Part shown: in pieces, positions 43,891 through 52,819 of the stretch
Layout of the letters: every line of letters starts with the position of its first letter
Numbering within the stretch: position 1 is the first letter of the stretch
DNA from: Kribbella steppae
GTDB lineage: Bacteria > Actinomycetota > Actinomycetes > Propionibacteriales > Kribbellaceae
Reading direction: 5' to 3'
Assembly (NCBI RefSeq): GCF_004342025.1
Contig: NZ_SLWN01000012.1
Location: 124,001 to 188,000, forward strand
Length of the DNA: 64,000 bases
The notes under the pieces: generated by a model
What the model saw: the letters and a program-made list of their open reading frames with translations, nothing else
The model's database searches: none
What the model was told of the DNA's origin: nothing
Translations under genes and position numbers: made by a program

Positions 43891-46613
43891 GTGATTGGTC
43901 CCGCGCGCAGCGGGAGAGCATTCGTGGTCGGGCCGTGCTCGGACTCCGGGCGGGTGGGCAGAAGTCCGAGCTCCCAGGCCCGTCGGACGGCATCGTTGCG
44001 TCGCGATGCGCTCAGTTTCCGCAGGACGCTGCGCACATGACTCCTGACCGTGTTGACCGACACGTACATGGTGCTGGCGATCTCCTCGGTGGTGAGCAAC
44101 TCGGCGAGGTACTCGAGCACCTCGTGCTCCTTGCGGGTCAAGGTGGCGGTCCGGATCAGGCCGGCTGGAACTTGACTCGACTGCTCACCGGAGCTTCCAT
44201 CCGCGCGCAGCCACGGGTGACGCCCGATCAGATCACCAGTGGGCCCGAGCAGTCTCTGCACCGACGGCGGCGCCTCTGAGAACGGGCGGCGAAGCTGCTC
44301 GGGAGCGGCCAGCCTCAGGGCGCGCTCCAGACAGACACGGGTGCGGCTGGGGTCCCCGGTCCGGATGGCTTCGGCCGCCTGGACAAGCCAGCCGTCCACC
44401 TGAGTATCGAGTGCAACGGCGCGGTTCGCGGTCGGGGCCGGGAGCGCGGGACCGCGCCGTCCGGTTTCCGTCGCGGCTCGCTGCAGAACCAGCAGCGACT
44501 CGACCTGGTGACGTCCTCCGGACCGCTCGATCTTGCTGATGGCCTGGTCCGGCTGGTGCTCGGCCACGAGAATCTTCGCCTCGTCCACGACAAGGGCCTG
44601 GCCGAGCCAGTCGCCACCGTGCGCCCCATGGCCGTTGCGGGCCGCCCGCAGCTCTGCACCGGCAAGGTCCACATCGCCTCCGGCCCGAAGCAGTCTCGCC
44701 CGGACCAGAGCCATCGACGTTTCCAGCACTCGGGCGTCGTACGTCGGTTCGGCTTCCCCGGCCCGATGCATGAGATCCCGGGCTGCCGTCAGATCACCCT
44801 GGTCGGTCCGTACCCAGGCCTGGGCCACGATCGCTGCCTGCGGCTCATGCAGGTGCGCCCCTGATTCCGCCAGGGCGGTCGCCTTCGCGGCGATCTCGCC
44901 GGCCTGCCGGAGATGTCCCCAGACCGCTTCCACCAGCGCAGCCATTCCCAGGAAGTCAGCCAGTGCCTCGTGCAGACCGGCTCCCTCGGCCAGCGCGACT
45001 CCCTCGGCGAAGGCTGCGGAGGCCGCCTGGAAGTCGCCTCGCTGCAGCAGGACCCGGCCCTTGCAGCCGGCAACGAGCAGCTTGAGCTCAGGATGTGCGC
45101 TGACAGATCCCGGCGATGCCGCCCTGAGTGCTGCCTCCGCGGCGAGCGCGGCATCCAGCCCTGTGTCGACGTTCGGCTCGAGACTCGCGGTGACTGCCTG
45201 CAGGACGGTGATCGCCAGCTGACACGCGTGGGTCCGGGGGGTGACGCCGCGATCCAGCCAGGTTCGAGCCTTGCCCAGTTCGGATGCACACAGTTCCACA
45301 TCGAAAGCGGCGACCGCCCGTGCCGCCCGCACCACTGAGGCCTCGACACCGTCCAGGTCGTCGGGTAGGTCGGCGAACAACGTCTCGAGGAGCCGACGTT
45401 CACCTCCGACCAGGAGTCGCGCGAAGTCGAGGTCGTCCACCAGGTACCTCGCGGCGTCGCCCCACCGCCGTGCGGCAATGGCGTGCCGGATCGCGGCCAG
45501 CAGCCGGCCGTTGTGCGCGAACCAGCCGGCCGCGGTGCGATGCAGCTGAGGGACCAGAGCCGCCCTTTCGAACAGCAACTGGGCCCGCAGGAACTCGCGG
45601 AACAGTGACTGGTAGCTGTACGTGTCTTCGGTCCCGGGAACAGGTTGGACGAACGCGTTCCCGCGGGACATGAACTCCAGCGACCGGAGGTCGCACGGGC
45701 GACTGGTCAGCGCCTCGGCCAGCCCGGGCCGGATCTCGTCCACGATGCTGGTCCGGAGCAGGAACTCCCGCAGCGCGTGTGGCTGCGCGTCCAGCACCTC
45801 GCTCATGAGGTACGCCGCGACGTTCCCGGCATCGCCACGGAATTCCTTGATCGCCTGCTCAGTGTCCGTCTTTCCCGACAGGCTCATCGCCGCGAACATG
45901 AGGCCGGCAGGCCAGCCATCGGTCCGCGCCCGGAGCTCCGCTATCTCCTTCGGCGTCAAAGTGAGCTGCTGGCGCCGCATCAGTGCAGTGGCCTCCTCAG
46001 TGGTGAAGGCCAGATCGGCGGCACGAATCTCGGTCACCGTGCCGTCCAACCGGTAGCGGTGCAGCGGGAGAAGGGGGTCCGAGCGCGTCAGCAGGACAAT
46101 CCGCACCCTTCCGGCGCTACCGCGGATGAGGTCGTCGAGACTGTGCGCAAGCTCTGCTGTGACAGTGAGGTCACCGCAGTCCACCACGAGTACCAACGCT
46201 TCCTGCTCGACGGCGCTGTCGCGGACAGGGTCCGGTTGCCCGGGCTGGTCTGCCCGCGTGAGCAGCACAGGTTCATCAGCGAGGATCGACCCGCGCCGCT
46301 GCAGGCCGTCGAGGACGGATCGCAGCACGGCTTCGGGCTGTTCGCTGGTGACATCCAGCGCGATGTGCCGGACCGTTCCAGGCCCGGTGAACAGAGCTTC
46401 CCACGAGGCCAGAAGCATCGTCTTACCGAAGCCCGCGGGCGCACTGACGAGGGTCAGCGGTCGCTGTACTCCTGCGCTCACGAGATCCAGAAGACGGCGC
46501 CGCAGCACCGTTCCGGTGCGGCCCGCGGACATGCTGGATGCCGACGTGTCCCCGAGTCCCGTCGGCGTCGATCGCCGTCCCCGATGTCCTCCTGCATGGT
46601 GGTCGCCAGGCAT
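43887..46613 (-). CDS. MalT-type large LuxR transcription regulator
   Basis: The 908-residue protein has an N-terminal P-loop domain (Ala-Pro-Ala-Gly-Phe-Gly-Lys-Thr at 58-65, about residues 30-330), a long helical TPR-like middle and a C-terminal LuxR helix-turn-helix (about 840-895, Leu-Thr-Arg-Lys-Glu-His-Glu-Val-Leu-Glu ... Val-Ser-Val-Asn-Thr-Val-Arg-Ser-His-Val). MalT-like STAND regulators oligomerise with ATP and an inducer. The ATG at 46613 is chosen for GGGAGGGGAA just upstream; the open frame reaches 47567 only as shadow of other genes. It is divergent from a set of four small genes and may control them. Confidence 0.88.
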   Translation of the reverse strand: MPGDHHAGGHRGRRSTPTGLGDTSASSMSAGRTGTVLRRRLLDLVSAGVQRPLTLVSAPAGFGKTMLLASWEALFTGPGTVRHIALDVTSEQPEAVLRSVLDGLQRRGSILADEPVLLTRADQPGQPDPVRDSAVEQEALVLVVDCGDLTVTAELAHSLDDLIRGSAGRVRIVLLTRSDPLLPLHRYRLDGTVTEIRAADLAFTTEEATALMRRQQLTLTPKEIAELRARTDGWPAGLMFAAMSLSGKTDTEQAIKEFRGDAGNVAAYLMSEVLDAQPHALREFLLRTSIVDEIRPGLAEALTSRPCDLRSLEFMSRGNAFVQPVPGTEDTYSYQSLFREFLRAQLLFERAALVPQLHRTAAGWFAHNGRLLAAIRHAIAARRWGDAARYLVDDLDFARLLVGGERRLLETLFADLPDDLDGVEASVVRAARAVAAFDVELCASELGKARTWLDRGVTPRTHACQLAITVLQAVTASLEPNVDTGLDAALAAEAALRAASPGSVSAHPELKLLVAGCKGRVLLQRGDFQAASAAFAEGVALAEGAGLHEALADFLGMAALVEAVWGHLRQAGEIAAKATALAESGAHLHEPQAAIVAQAWVRTDQGDLTAARDLMHRAGEAEPTYDARVLETSMALVRARLLRAGGDVDLAGAELRAARNGHGAHGGDWLGQALVVDEAKILVAEHQPDQAISKIERSGGRHQVESLLVLQRAATETGRRGPALPAPTANRAVALDTQVDGWLVQAAEAIRTGDPSRTRVCLERALRLAAPEQLRRPFSEAPPSVQRLLGPTGDLIGRHPWLRADGSSGEQSSQVPAGLIRTATLTRKEHEVLEYLAELLTTEEIASTMYVSVNTVRSHVRSVLRKLSASRRNDAVRRAWELGLLPTRPESEHGPTTNALPLRAGPIT

Positions 46614-46787
46614 TTCCCCTCCCGGGCGATCGAACAGCACGGCCGGTCGCGTTGGGGCGGGGTGCGCGGCAAGTCCGCATATCGACGACACCACGGATTT
46701 GCCTTTAAAACCAGCGTTTTGCGTCCGATTGCCGGAAAATTTCCACACTGAAGCAACTCGGTAGATCCACAGCTGCCACCTTCTTCG

Positions 46788-46808
46788 ACCGGACGTGCCG
46801 CGTCCGGT
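46788..46808. promoter_or_regulatory. Inverted repeat, possible operator
   Basis: ACCGGACG (46788-46795) and CGTCCGGT (46801-46808) form an 8-base inverted repeat with a five-base spacer in the gap between the LuxR gene and the small genes, 87 bases before the next start. It lies close to an unusually AT-rich stretch (about 46684-46745), which may hold promoter elements. It is a candidate binding site for the LuxR regulator. Confidence 0.35.
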
Positions 46809-46894
46809 GGTGTGCAGTTCACCCCGCAGGGATGAAGCCCTGTCACCCCGCCTTTGCAACCGTCGATACACGGCGTTCCGAACGGAGTGGATCG

Positions 46895-47158
46895 ATGGTC
46901 GAGGCGACGTACGAGATTCGCGTGGCGGGCGCCGTACCGGATCAGGATCTTCGGGATATGGGCGCGGAGGTCCTCGCGGTGGATCAGGTGAACACCGTCC
47001 TCTACGGCATCCCGGACCAGTCCGCGCTCTATGGGCTGCTGGCCAGACTCCGGGCCTTGGGCATCGAGGTCGTGGAGGTTCGACGCATCCCGGAATCTTC
47101 GGCATCGACCGAGGCGATTCCGCTCGGACCGGGAGAGGGAGACGATGAGAACAACTGA
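46895..47158 (+). CDS. Small hypothetical alpha/beta protein (87 aa)
   Basis: The protein looks like a compact beta-alpha-beta-beta-alpha-beta unit (Thr-Tyr-Glu-Ile-Arg-Val; Val-Asn-Thr-Val-Leu-Tyr-Gly-Ile; Ala-Leu-Tyr-Gly-Leu-Leu-Ala-Arg-Leu; Ile-Glu-Val-Val-Glu-Val-Arg-Arg), similar to ferredoxin-like folds, with an acidic tail. The family is not recognised. The ATG at 46895 has GGAG seven bases upstream. It overlaps the next gene by 14 bases. Confidence 0.65.
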   Translation: MVEATYEIRVAGAVPDQDLRDMGAEVLAVDQVNTVLYGIPDQSALYGLLARLRALGIEVVEVRRIPESSASTEAIPLGPGEGDDENN

Positions 47159-47438
47159 GCACCACGACTCGTCGTACCAGGTCGTCGTTGCGGGCGAGCT
47201 GAAGCCCGCGGTCCTCGCGTTCTGCCTGCGGCACCCGGCCCAGGATCTGACCTGTGGTGTCTTCCAGGTGCGGGTCCGCGAGGATCAGGACATTGCCGAC
47301 ATCGCGGCGATGGTGCAGGCAGCGAACCTGATGATTCTGAGCATCCGGAAGGTGACCCAGCGGGAAGCGCGGCCAGGTGTCGTGCCTCTCCACCGCAGAC
47401 AGCCGCTCGTTGCCGGCCGCGGTTCGAGCGACCGGTGA
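47145..47438 (+). CDS. Small hypothetical protein (97 aa)
   Basis: A 97-residue protein with several short strands (Tyr-Gln-Val-Val-Val-Ala-Gly-Glu-Leu; Gly-Val-Phe-Gln-Val-Arg-Val) and a helix (Ile-Ala-Asp-Ile-Ala-Ala-Met-Val-Gln-Ala-Ala-Asn-Leu-Met-Ile-Leu), then a basic tail. The opening strand (Val-Val-Val-Ala-Gly-Glu-Leu) echoes that of the previous gene's product (Arg-Val-Ala-Gly-Ala-Val), hinting at an ancient duplication. It has GAGAGGGA upstream of its ATG. Function unknown. Confidence 0.6.
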   Translation: MRTTEHHDSSYQVVVAGELKPAVLAFCLRHPAQDLTCGVFQVRVREDQDIADIAAMVQAANLMILSIRKVTQREARPGVVPLHRRQPLVAGRGSSDR

Positions 47439-47565
47439 AGCTGACAACCGTGGGCATCGGAGCTCATCCGGTGCGGGTGATGACCCGATCTGCCGGCCAC
47501 GGCAAGGTGGCGGCAGACAGAAAGTAGCGCCGCGAGGATCGACGGCGCGGTGGGGATGGAGAGTC

Positions 47566-48021
47566 ATGTCAGACGCAGACGTTCACGGGCCCATCGACTA
47601 CGTACTGCTCGAGTTCACCGGCAATCGGCTGACCGGTCGAGCGGCCGAGGAGCTGGTGCAGCTCGTCGAGCGCGGCATCATCCATGTCTACGACATCATG
47701 ATCGTCGGCAAGGATGCCGACGGCGTCGGCTACGCGGTGGACCTGGCCGAGTCGTCAGGTCAGGTCGGCGGCTTCGCGGACCTTCAAGGCGCCCGGACGG
47801 GACTCCTGGCCGACGACGACCTCCGCGAGGCGGCCGGGGCGATGCAGCCGGGCACGTTGGCCGCGCTGATCGTCTACGAGAACACCTGGGCGATCCCGTT
47901 CGTGGCCGCGGCCCTCGAGTCCGGCGGCACCCTGATCGCCGGCGGGCGTATTCCGGCGCAGGACGTGATGGCAGTGCTCGACGCCCTGGAAACCCTGGAA
48001 GCGACGACCTCAGGAGGCTGA
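47566..48021 (+). CDS. DUF6325-family protein
   Basis: The 151-residue soluble protein begins with Gly-Pro-Ile-Asp-Tyr-Val-Leu-Leu-Glu-Phe and has Leu-Ile-Val-Tyr-Glu-Asn-Thr-Trp-Ala-Ile-Pro-Phe near residue 105 and a final Gly-Gly-Arg-Ile-Pro-Ala-Gln-Asp-Val. This matches actinobacterial DUF6325 proteins, whose function is not known. It is followed one base later by a SHOCT protein gene, a pairing that appears common. A GGGGATGGAGAG region stands upstream of the ATG. Confidence 0.8.
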   Translation: MSDADVHGPIDYVLLEFTGNRLTGRAAEELVQLVERGIIHVYDIMIVGKDADGVGYAVDLAESSGQVGGFADLQGARTGLLADDDLREAAGAMQPGTLAALIVYENTWAIPFVAAALESGGTLIAGGRIPAQDVMAVLDALETLEATTSGG

Positions 48022-48022
48022 C

Positions 48023-48337
48023 ATGCCTGGACTTTTGCGTGGAATCGCGAGAACCGCGGTGGTCGCGGGGACGGCGACCGCCGTCAGTGGGCGGGTACGG
48101 CGTCGCCAGGACGCCAAGATGGCCGACAGGGACGCCCAGACAGAAGTCAAACGTGAGCAGGCGTACGCCGACCAGACCGCAGAGGCGGCGCCCGCGCCTG
48201 TGGCACCTGCCGCGCCGCCGCCCGCGGCGACCGCCGACCGCCTGAGCCAGCTCAAGACGCTGGGCGAACTGAAGGAGTCTGGGGTTCTGACCGAGGCGGA
48301 GTTCGAGGCGCAGAAGGCCAAGATCCTCGCCGGCTGA
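48023..48337 (+). CDS. SHOCT-domain protein (104 aa)
   Basis: It begins with Leu-Leu-Arg-Gly-Ile-Ala-Arg-Thr-Ala-Val-Val-Ala-Gly-Thr-Ala, has an Arg/Gln/Asp-rich linker and a Pro/Ala-rich stretch. It ends with the SHOCT motif (Leu-Lys-Glu-Ser-Gly-Val-Leu-Thr-Glu-Ala-Glu-Phe-Glu-Ala-Gln-Lys-Ala-Lys-Ile-Leu). SHOCT is a short C-terminal oligomerisation or docking element. AGGAGG precedes the ATG. It follows DUF6325 directly and so probably works with it. Confidence 0.85.
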   Translation: MPGLLRGIARTAVVAGTATAVSGRVRRRQDAKMADRDAQTEVKREQAYADQTAEAAPAPVAPAAPPPAATADRLSQLKTLGELKESGVLTEAEFEAQKAKILAG

Positions 48338-48420
48338 AATCGCTGTCGCACGCACCATGGCACTCCGGGAGGAAGGCATCCATCTCCTGACCAGTTGCCC
48401 GAGGAACAGGAGCGGGTGTC

Positions 48421-50010
48421 ATGACCGAAGGAGCGAGTAGCGTTCCGGCTGGGACGAAGGCCAGTCCGAAGCTCGCGATCCTGCTGGCGATGGCGATGTT
48501 CGTGCTGGTCGTGGACACCTCGTTGATGAACGTCTCGATCTCCGCGGTGGTCCATGATCTCGACACGACGGTGAGCGGTGTCCAGTCCGCGATCGCGCTC
48601 GAGGCGCTGGTCTCCGCGGCCTTCATCCTGATCGGCAGCAAGGTCGGCGATCTGTTCGGGCGCAAGCGCGCGTACATCCTGGGTCTGCTCGGCTATGCGG
48701 TCGGCGCCCTGGCGATGGCACTGGCTCAGAGCCTGACCGCGATCATCGTCTTCTGGGCCCTGATTGGTGGTCTCGGGGCGTCGCTGCTGCTGCCCGCCAT
48801 GCAGTCGCTGATCCACGGCAACTTCGAAGGACGGGCTCAGGTGAAGGCCTACGCCCTGGTCGGAGCCGCCGCCGCGCTGGCTGCCGCGGTCGGGCCGCTG
48901 CTCGGAGGCTTCATCACCACCTACCTGTCATGGCGCGTCGCGTTTCTGCTCGAGGTCGTGGTGATCGCGATCGTGCTCGCCGGCCAGGGCCTCATCCACG
49001 ACGCGCCGTACACGGGGCCCCGGGAGGTGGACGTGGGCGGTGCCATCCTGTCGGTGCTCGGCATGGGCGGCCTCGTGTCGGGCATCCTGGTGTGGCAGGA
49101 AGGCGGCGAGTACGTCGGCCTGATCCTGGCCATCGGCGCGATCTGTATGGCGGCGTTCGTCTACTGGCTGGTGCGACGCAAGCGCCGGGGCCGGCCGACG
49201 CTGATCGACCCGGGCCTTTTCAGCTCCCATGTCTTCAGGTTCGGGATCTCCCAGCAGATGCTCCAGCAGATCGCGCTCGGCGGCACCATGATCGCGCTGC
49301 CGATCTATCTGCAGATGGTCCTCGAGTACGACGCGATGCAGGCCGGCCTCTCCCTCGCGCCGCTCTCGCTCAGCATGTTCGGGATGGCGATCCTCGCGGA
49401 GAAGAAGCTGGGAGCGCGACGCCCGAGCAGCCTCATCAGGTGGGGATTCACGCTCTTGACCGCGGGCCTGGCGGTGCTGATCCCGATCGTGCCCCGGGCC
49501 GAATCCGGCTGGGCCCTCGCCGCACCTCTGGTCGCCGCGGGGGTGGGCTTGGGTCTGCTGGTGTCCCAGCTCAACAACTACACGCTGGGGCCGATCTCTC
49601 CGGAACGCGTCAGCGAGGCGGCCGGCGTCAACTCGGCGGCGGGCTCGTTCGGACTGTCGTTCGGGCTGGCATTCGCCGGCGCCATCATGCTGGCAACGCT
49701 GTCGTTCAGCTTCACCAACCAGGCGGAGTCGAGCACAGTCCTTTCGCCGGCCGAGCAGCAGCAGGTCGCCCAAGCGCTGGAACACGATGCGGAAGTGATG
49801 ACCAACACCGCGCTTGAGGAGCAGCTCGCCAAGCAACCGGAGCAGGTTCGGGCGGAGATCATCCACATCAACACGACCGCGCGACCGATCGCCCTGCAGG
49901 TGGCACTGGGCATTCCGATTCTCGCCGGTCTTGCCGGGCTGGCGAACACCTTCCGGATGCGGCGACTGGAGGATCGGCCGCCGTCGGCTGACCTCGAGGT
50001 GGCGGACTAG
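48421..50010 (+). CDS. DHA2-type MFS drug exporter
   Basis: The 529-residue protein has 14 hydrophobic segments. Motifs are Leu-Val-Val-Asp-Thr-Ser-Leu-Met-Asn-Val in the first segment (Asp in place usual for DHA2), Gly-Ser-Lys-Val-Gly-Asp-Leu-Phe-Gly-Arg-Lys (motif A) and Gly-Pro-Leu-Leu-Gly-Gly-Phe (motif C). It is a proton-coupled efflux pump of unknown substrate. A Glu/Gln-rich stretch of about 60 residues precedes the last segment. A GGAG site stands 12 bases before the ATG. A hairpin at 50020 separates it from the converging channel gene. Confidence 0.88.
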   Translation: MTEGASSVPAGTKASPKLAILLAMAMFVLVVDTSLMNVSISAVVHDLDTTVSGVQSAIALEALVSAAFILIGSKVGDLFGRKRAYILGLLGYAVGALAMALAQSLTAIIVFWALIGGLGASLLLPAMQSLIHGNFEGRAQVKAYALVGAAAALAAAVGPLLGGFITTYLSWRVAFLLEVVVIAIVLAGQGLIHDAPYTGPREVDVGGAILSVLGMGGLVSGILVWQEGGEYVGLILAIGAICMAAFVYWLVRRKRRGRPTLIDPGLFSSHVFRFGISQQMLQQIALGGTMIALPIYLQMVLEYDAMQAGLSLAPLSLSMFGMAILAEKKLGARRPSSLIRWGFTLLTAGLAVLIPIVPRAESGWALAAPLVAAGVGLGLLVSQLNNYTLGPISPERVSEAAGVNSAAGSFGLSFGLAFAGAIMLATLSFSFTNQAESSTVLSPAEQQQVAQALEHDAEVMTNTALEEQLAKQPEQVRAEIIHINTTARPIALQVALGIPILAGLAGLANTFRMRRLEDRPPSADLEVAD

Positions 50011-50019
50011 ACCGCCACC

Positions 50020-50040
50020 CGGCAGGGCTCATCCCTGCCG
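50020..50040. terminator. Hairpin between converging genes
   Basis: CGGCAGGG (50020-50027) and CCCTGCCG (50033-50040) form an 8-base stem with a five-base loop, ten bases after the MFS stop and overlapping the last codons of the channel gene. It is likely a bidirectional terminator. Confidence 0.65.
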
Positions 50041-50595
50041 ACGACTGAGATTGTGCTGGACGGCACCGAGGAGTGCGTTGGCGACCAGGCCGACGATGAC
50101 GAGATCACCGAGCATCTGGATCGTGACGACCGCGCGGGTTGCTGGTGACACAGCCACGATGTCACCGAAGCCGACCGTCGCGAAGACGGTGACGGTGAAG
50201 TACGCCGAATCGAGCCGGCTCAACGGCTGGGAGAAGTGCTCCGGGTCGGCACGTCCCATCAGGAAGTACGTGGTGGCGAAGACCGCGAGGAACAAAGGCA
50301 CCGAGGTCGCCAGCGCGCCGATCGCCCTGATCCGGGGGTACGGCGAGCGAGCGATCTCGCGGATCTGCCACCACAACAAGACCGCCACGACGGCGAGCCC
50401 GCAGCCGAGGGCTACGGCCAGGGGTCCGTCGAGGCGGCTCATGGGCAGGAGGAAATACCCGGTGACGATGACCACGGACACCAGTAAGGAGCGCAGCAGC
50501 GACGCGATGGCGAGTCGACGACGGGTCCGTGCGGGGAGCTGGTGGTAGCTGACCTCAGGCTCTGTCACAGGTTCAGTGAAGCCCCAACTGTTCAC
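50029..50595 (-). CDS. Two-pore-domain-like potassium channel protein
   Basis: The 188-residue protein has about four hydrophobic segments (near residues 32-52, 58-76, 92-112 and 155-178) and a pore with the selectivity filter Thr-Val-Gly-Phe-Gly-Asp after Tyr-Phe-Thr-Val-Thr-Val-Phe-Ala. This is the ion-channel (PF07885) pattern with one filter per chain, so it should work as a tetramer. No RCK domain is present. The start is GTG at 50595. It is divergent from the DUF2252 gene. Confidence 0.85.
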   Translation of the reverse strand: MNSWGFTEPVTEPEVSYHQLPARTRRRLAIASLLRSLLVSVVIVTGYFLLPMSRLDGPLAVALGCGLAVVAVLLWWQIREIARSPYPRIRAIGALATSVPLFLAVFATTYFLMGRADPEHFSQPLSRLDSAYFTVTVFATVGFGDIVAVSPATRAVVTIQMLGDLVIVGLVANALLGAVQHNLSRRQG

Positions 50596-50710
50596 CGTCG
50601 GTTCATCCAGCGGGGGTGATGCTGCTCGTGCGCCCTTCGGTGTTGGCTGGGGATCTCACTGATCTGAGTCGGACGACGCGACTCGTCCACGACCGGAGGG
50701 GGCAGGCCGT

Positions 50711-52204
50711 ATGACCGCACGAAGCACGATCGTGGAGGCGCCGACGGCCACGATCGTCAGGACAGCGGCCCACGCCAACGGTGGACCGATGTCCGCTGCC
50801 CGTCATCTCACCCCGTCCGATCGGGCCCGCCGGGGACTCGCGGCACGGAGAACGCTGCCGCCGCGTGAGCAAGGGGAGCTGGTGCTGCCCCCGAACCGTC
50901 CGGATCCGGTGTCGCTGATCGAGGAGCAGGCTCGGTCCCGTATTCCGGAACTTGTGCCGGTGCGGCACGGCAGGATGATGCTGTCGCCTTTCACCTTCTT
51001 CCGGGGCAACGCCCGCGGGATGGCCATCGACCTCGGCGCGGGGCCGGTGTCCGGCCTCGGGGCGCAGCTGTGCGGTGACGCCCACCTGTCGAACTTCGGG
51101 CTCTTCGGATCTCCCGAACGGCGACTGCTCTTCGACATCAACGACTTCGACGAGACCACCGCCGGTCCGTGGGAGTGGGACGTCAAACGTCTCGCCGCGA
51201 GCCTGTCGGTTGCGGGCCGGGGGAACGGGTTCTCGCGGAAAGAGCGGCGCAAGTGCGTCCTGGAGACAGTACGACGCTATCGCGATGCCAGCGCCGAGTT
51301 CGGGACCATGCGCACTCTCGACGTCTGGTACGCCCGCGCCGACATCGAAGAGGTCCAGGAGGCGTTGCAGAACAAGATGAGCTCGAGCCGTCGCAAGAAC
51401 GTCGACCAGGCCTTGCTCAAGGCACGCGGCAGCGGAAATCTCAAGGCATACTCCAAGCTCACCGAGCTGACCGACGACGGAGTCCGGATCAAGGCCGATC
51501 CGCCGTTGCTCGTGCCGATCGGCGATATCCTGCCCGACGCCGGCCGGGAGGAGCTCGAGACCGGGATCAAAGAGCTGCTGACCCTCTACCGCCGGACGCT
51601 GTCGAACGAACGGCGGGCGCTGTTCGACGAATTCGAGTTCGTCGACATGGCCCGCAAGGTGGTCGGGGTGGGCAGCGTCGGTACGCGATGCTGGATCGTG
51701 CTGCTGCGCGGTAGAGACGACGGTGATCCGCTCTTCCTGCAGGTCAAGGAGGCCGGGCGATCGGTGCTCAGGAGACACGTGCCGATGGCGCTCAGGCAGC
51801 GGTCCGCGCCCAGGAACGAGGGGGAGCGCGTGGTGGTGGGCCAACGTCTGATGCAGGCGGCCAGTGACATCTTCCTCGGCTGGCAGCGGGTCGAAGGCAT
51901 CGATGGACAGGTTCGGGATTTCTACGTGCGGCAGTTGCGCGACATGAAAGGTTCGGCCGTCGTGGAGAAGCAGGACCCGCGCGGTATGACGATGTACGGC
52001 CAGCTCTGCGGTTGGACCCTCGCCAGGGCGCACGCCCGCACCGGGGACCGGATCGCCTTGGCTACCTACCTCAACAGCGACGACGCCTTCCCCGAGGCGA
52101 TGGTCGAGTACGCCGAGGCGTACGCAGACCAGAACGAACGGGACTATCAGGCGTTCGTCGACGCCATCAACAGCGGACGTCTCCAGGCCGAGAGCGGGTT
52201 GTAG
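50711..52204 (+). CDS. DUF2252 protein (kinase-like fold)
   Basis: The 497-residue protein has the DUF2252 motifs Phe-Phe-Arg-Gly-Asn-Ala, Cys-Gly-Asp-Ala-His-Leu-Ser-Asn-Phe-Gly and Phe-Asp-Ile-Asn-Asp-Phe-Asp-Glu, which resemble the catalytic and metal loops of aminoglycoside-phosphotransferase-like kinases, though no substrate is known. The central part has many Arg/Lys residues; the C-terminus contains Leu-Cys-Gly-Trp-Thr-Leu-Ala-Arg-Ala-His-Ala. The ATG at 50711 follows GGAGGGGG; an internal ATG at 50789 is possible. It ends before a strong hairpin. Confidence 0.85.
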   Translation: MTARSTIVEAPTATIVRTAAHANGGPMSAARHLTPSDRARRGLAARRTLPPREQGELVLPPNRPDPVSLIEEQARSRIPELVPVRHGRMMLSPFTFFRGNARGMAIDLGAGPVSGLGAQLCGDAHLSNFGLFGSPERRLLFDINDFDETTAGPWEWDVKRLAASLSVAGRGNGFSRKERRKCVLETVRRYRDASAEFGTMRTLDVWYARADIEEVQEALQNKMSSSRRKNVDQALLKARGSGNLKAYSKLTELTDDGVRIKADPPLLVPIGDILPDAGREELETGIKELLTLYRRTLSNERRALFDEFEFVDMARKVVGVGSVGTRCWIVLLRGRDDGDPLFLQVKEAGRSVLRRHVPMALRQRSAPRNEGERVVVGQRLMQAASDIFLGWQRVEGIDGQVRDFYVRQLRDMKGSAVVEKQDPRGMTMYGQLCGWTLARAHARTGDRIALATYLNSDDAFPEAMVEYAEAYADQNERDYQAFVDAINSGRLQAESGL

Positions 52205-52219
52205 CCCAGGGCATCCAAC

Positions 52220-52264
52220 ACGCCGGCGAGCCGCCGCCTGGACCACAGGCAGCGGCTCGCCGGC
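52220..52264. terminator. Bidirectional terminator hairpin
   Basis: CGCCGGCGAGCCGC (52220-52233) pairs perfectly with 52251-52264, and the loop itself has a CCTG/CAGG inner stem. It lies between the converging DUF2252 gene (stop 52204) and SHOCT gene (stop 52277). Confidence 0.75.
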
Positions 52265-52276
52265 GCGTTCCACACG

Positions 52277-52657
52277 TCAGACGGCCAGTGCTTTCGCCTT
52301 GAGGGTGTCGAACTCCGACTGCGAGATGGTGCCCTTGTCGAGCATCGCGCTGGCCTGGGCGATCTGGTCGGTCGGACTGGCCGGGCTCGCGACCTGCCTG
52401 ATGTAGGCCTCCTGCTGCTTCTGGGCGGCAACATGGCTGCTGACCATCCGGTCTGCCATGCCGCGGCCGCGCGCGATGACGTAGACCAGCGCTGTGAGCA
52501 GCGGGAGGAAGAGCAGAGCGAGCAGCCAGACGGCCTTGACCAGCCCCGAGGTTTCGCGGTCGCGGAACAGATCCGCCACGATCGAGAACAACATGATCAG
52601 GTAGGCGGTGAACGCGAAGGTGATGACAATGAACCACACAACGTCCCAAAAACTCAT
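52277..52657 (-). CDS. PLDc_N/SHOCT membrane protein (126 aa)
   Basis: Two hydrophobic segments (about residues 5-28 and 40-62, the second with Trp-Leu-Leu-Ala-Leu-Leu-Phe-Leu-Pro-Leu) precede a Met/Gln-rich helix and a C-terminal SHOCT motif (Met-Leu-Asp-Lys-Gly-Thr-Ile-Ser-Gln-Ser-Glu-Phe-Asp-Thr-Leu-Lys-Ala-Lys). This is the common 'SHOCT domain plus PLDc_N' arrangement of actinobacteria; function unknown. GAAAGGA precedes the ATG at 52657. It is divergent from the HdeD-like gene. Confidence 0.85.
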   Translation of the reverse strand: MSFWDVVWFIVITFAFTAYLIMLFSIVADLFRDRETSGLVKAVWLLALLFLPLLTALVYVIARGRGMADRMVSSHVAAQKQQEAYIRQVASPASPTDQIAQASAMLDKGTISQSEFDTLKAKALAV

Positions 52658-52819
52658 TGCAGCGTCCTTTCTGCGAGCGCGAAATCGCGTCGGAGCAACC
52701 CTGGCGTTTCGCGAACGGGCATTCCTCACCTCCACGGGATGATCTTCAGCGCCCCGATCCGGAGAATCATGAGGCTGATCGCGCAACCTTTGCTGTGCGG
52801 AGGCCGGGGAGGTCGGGAC

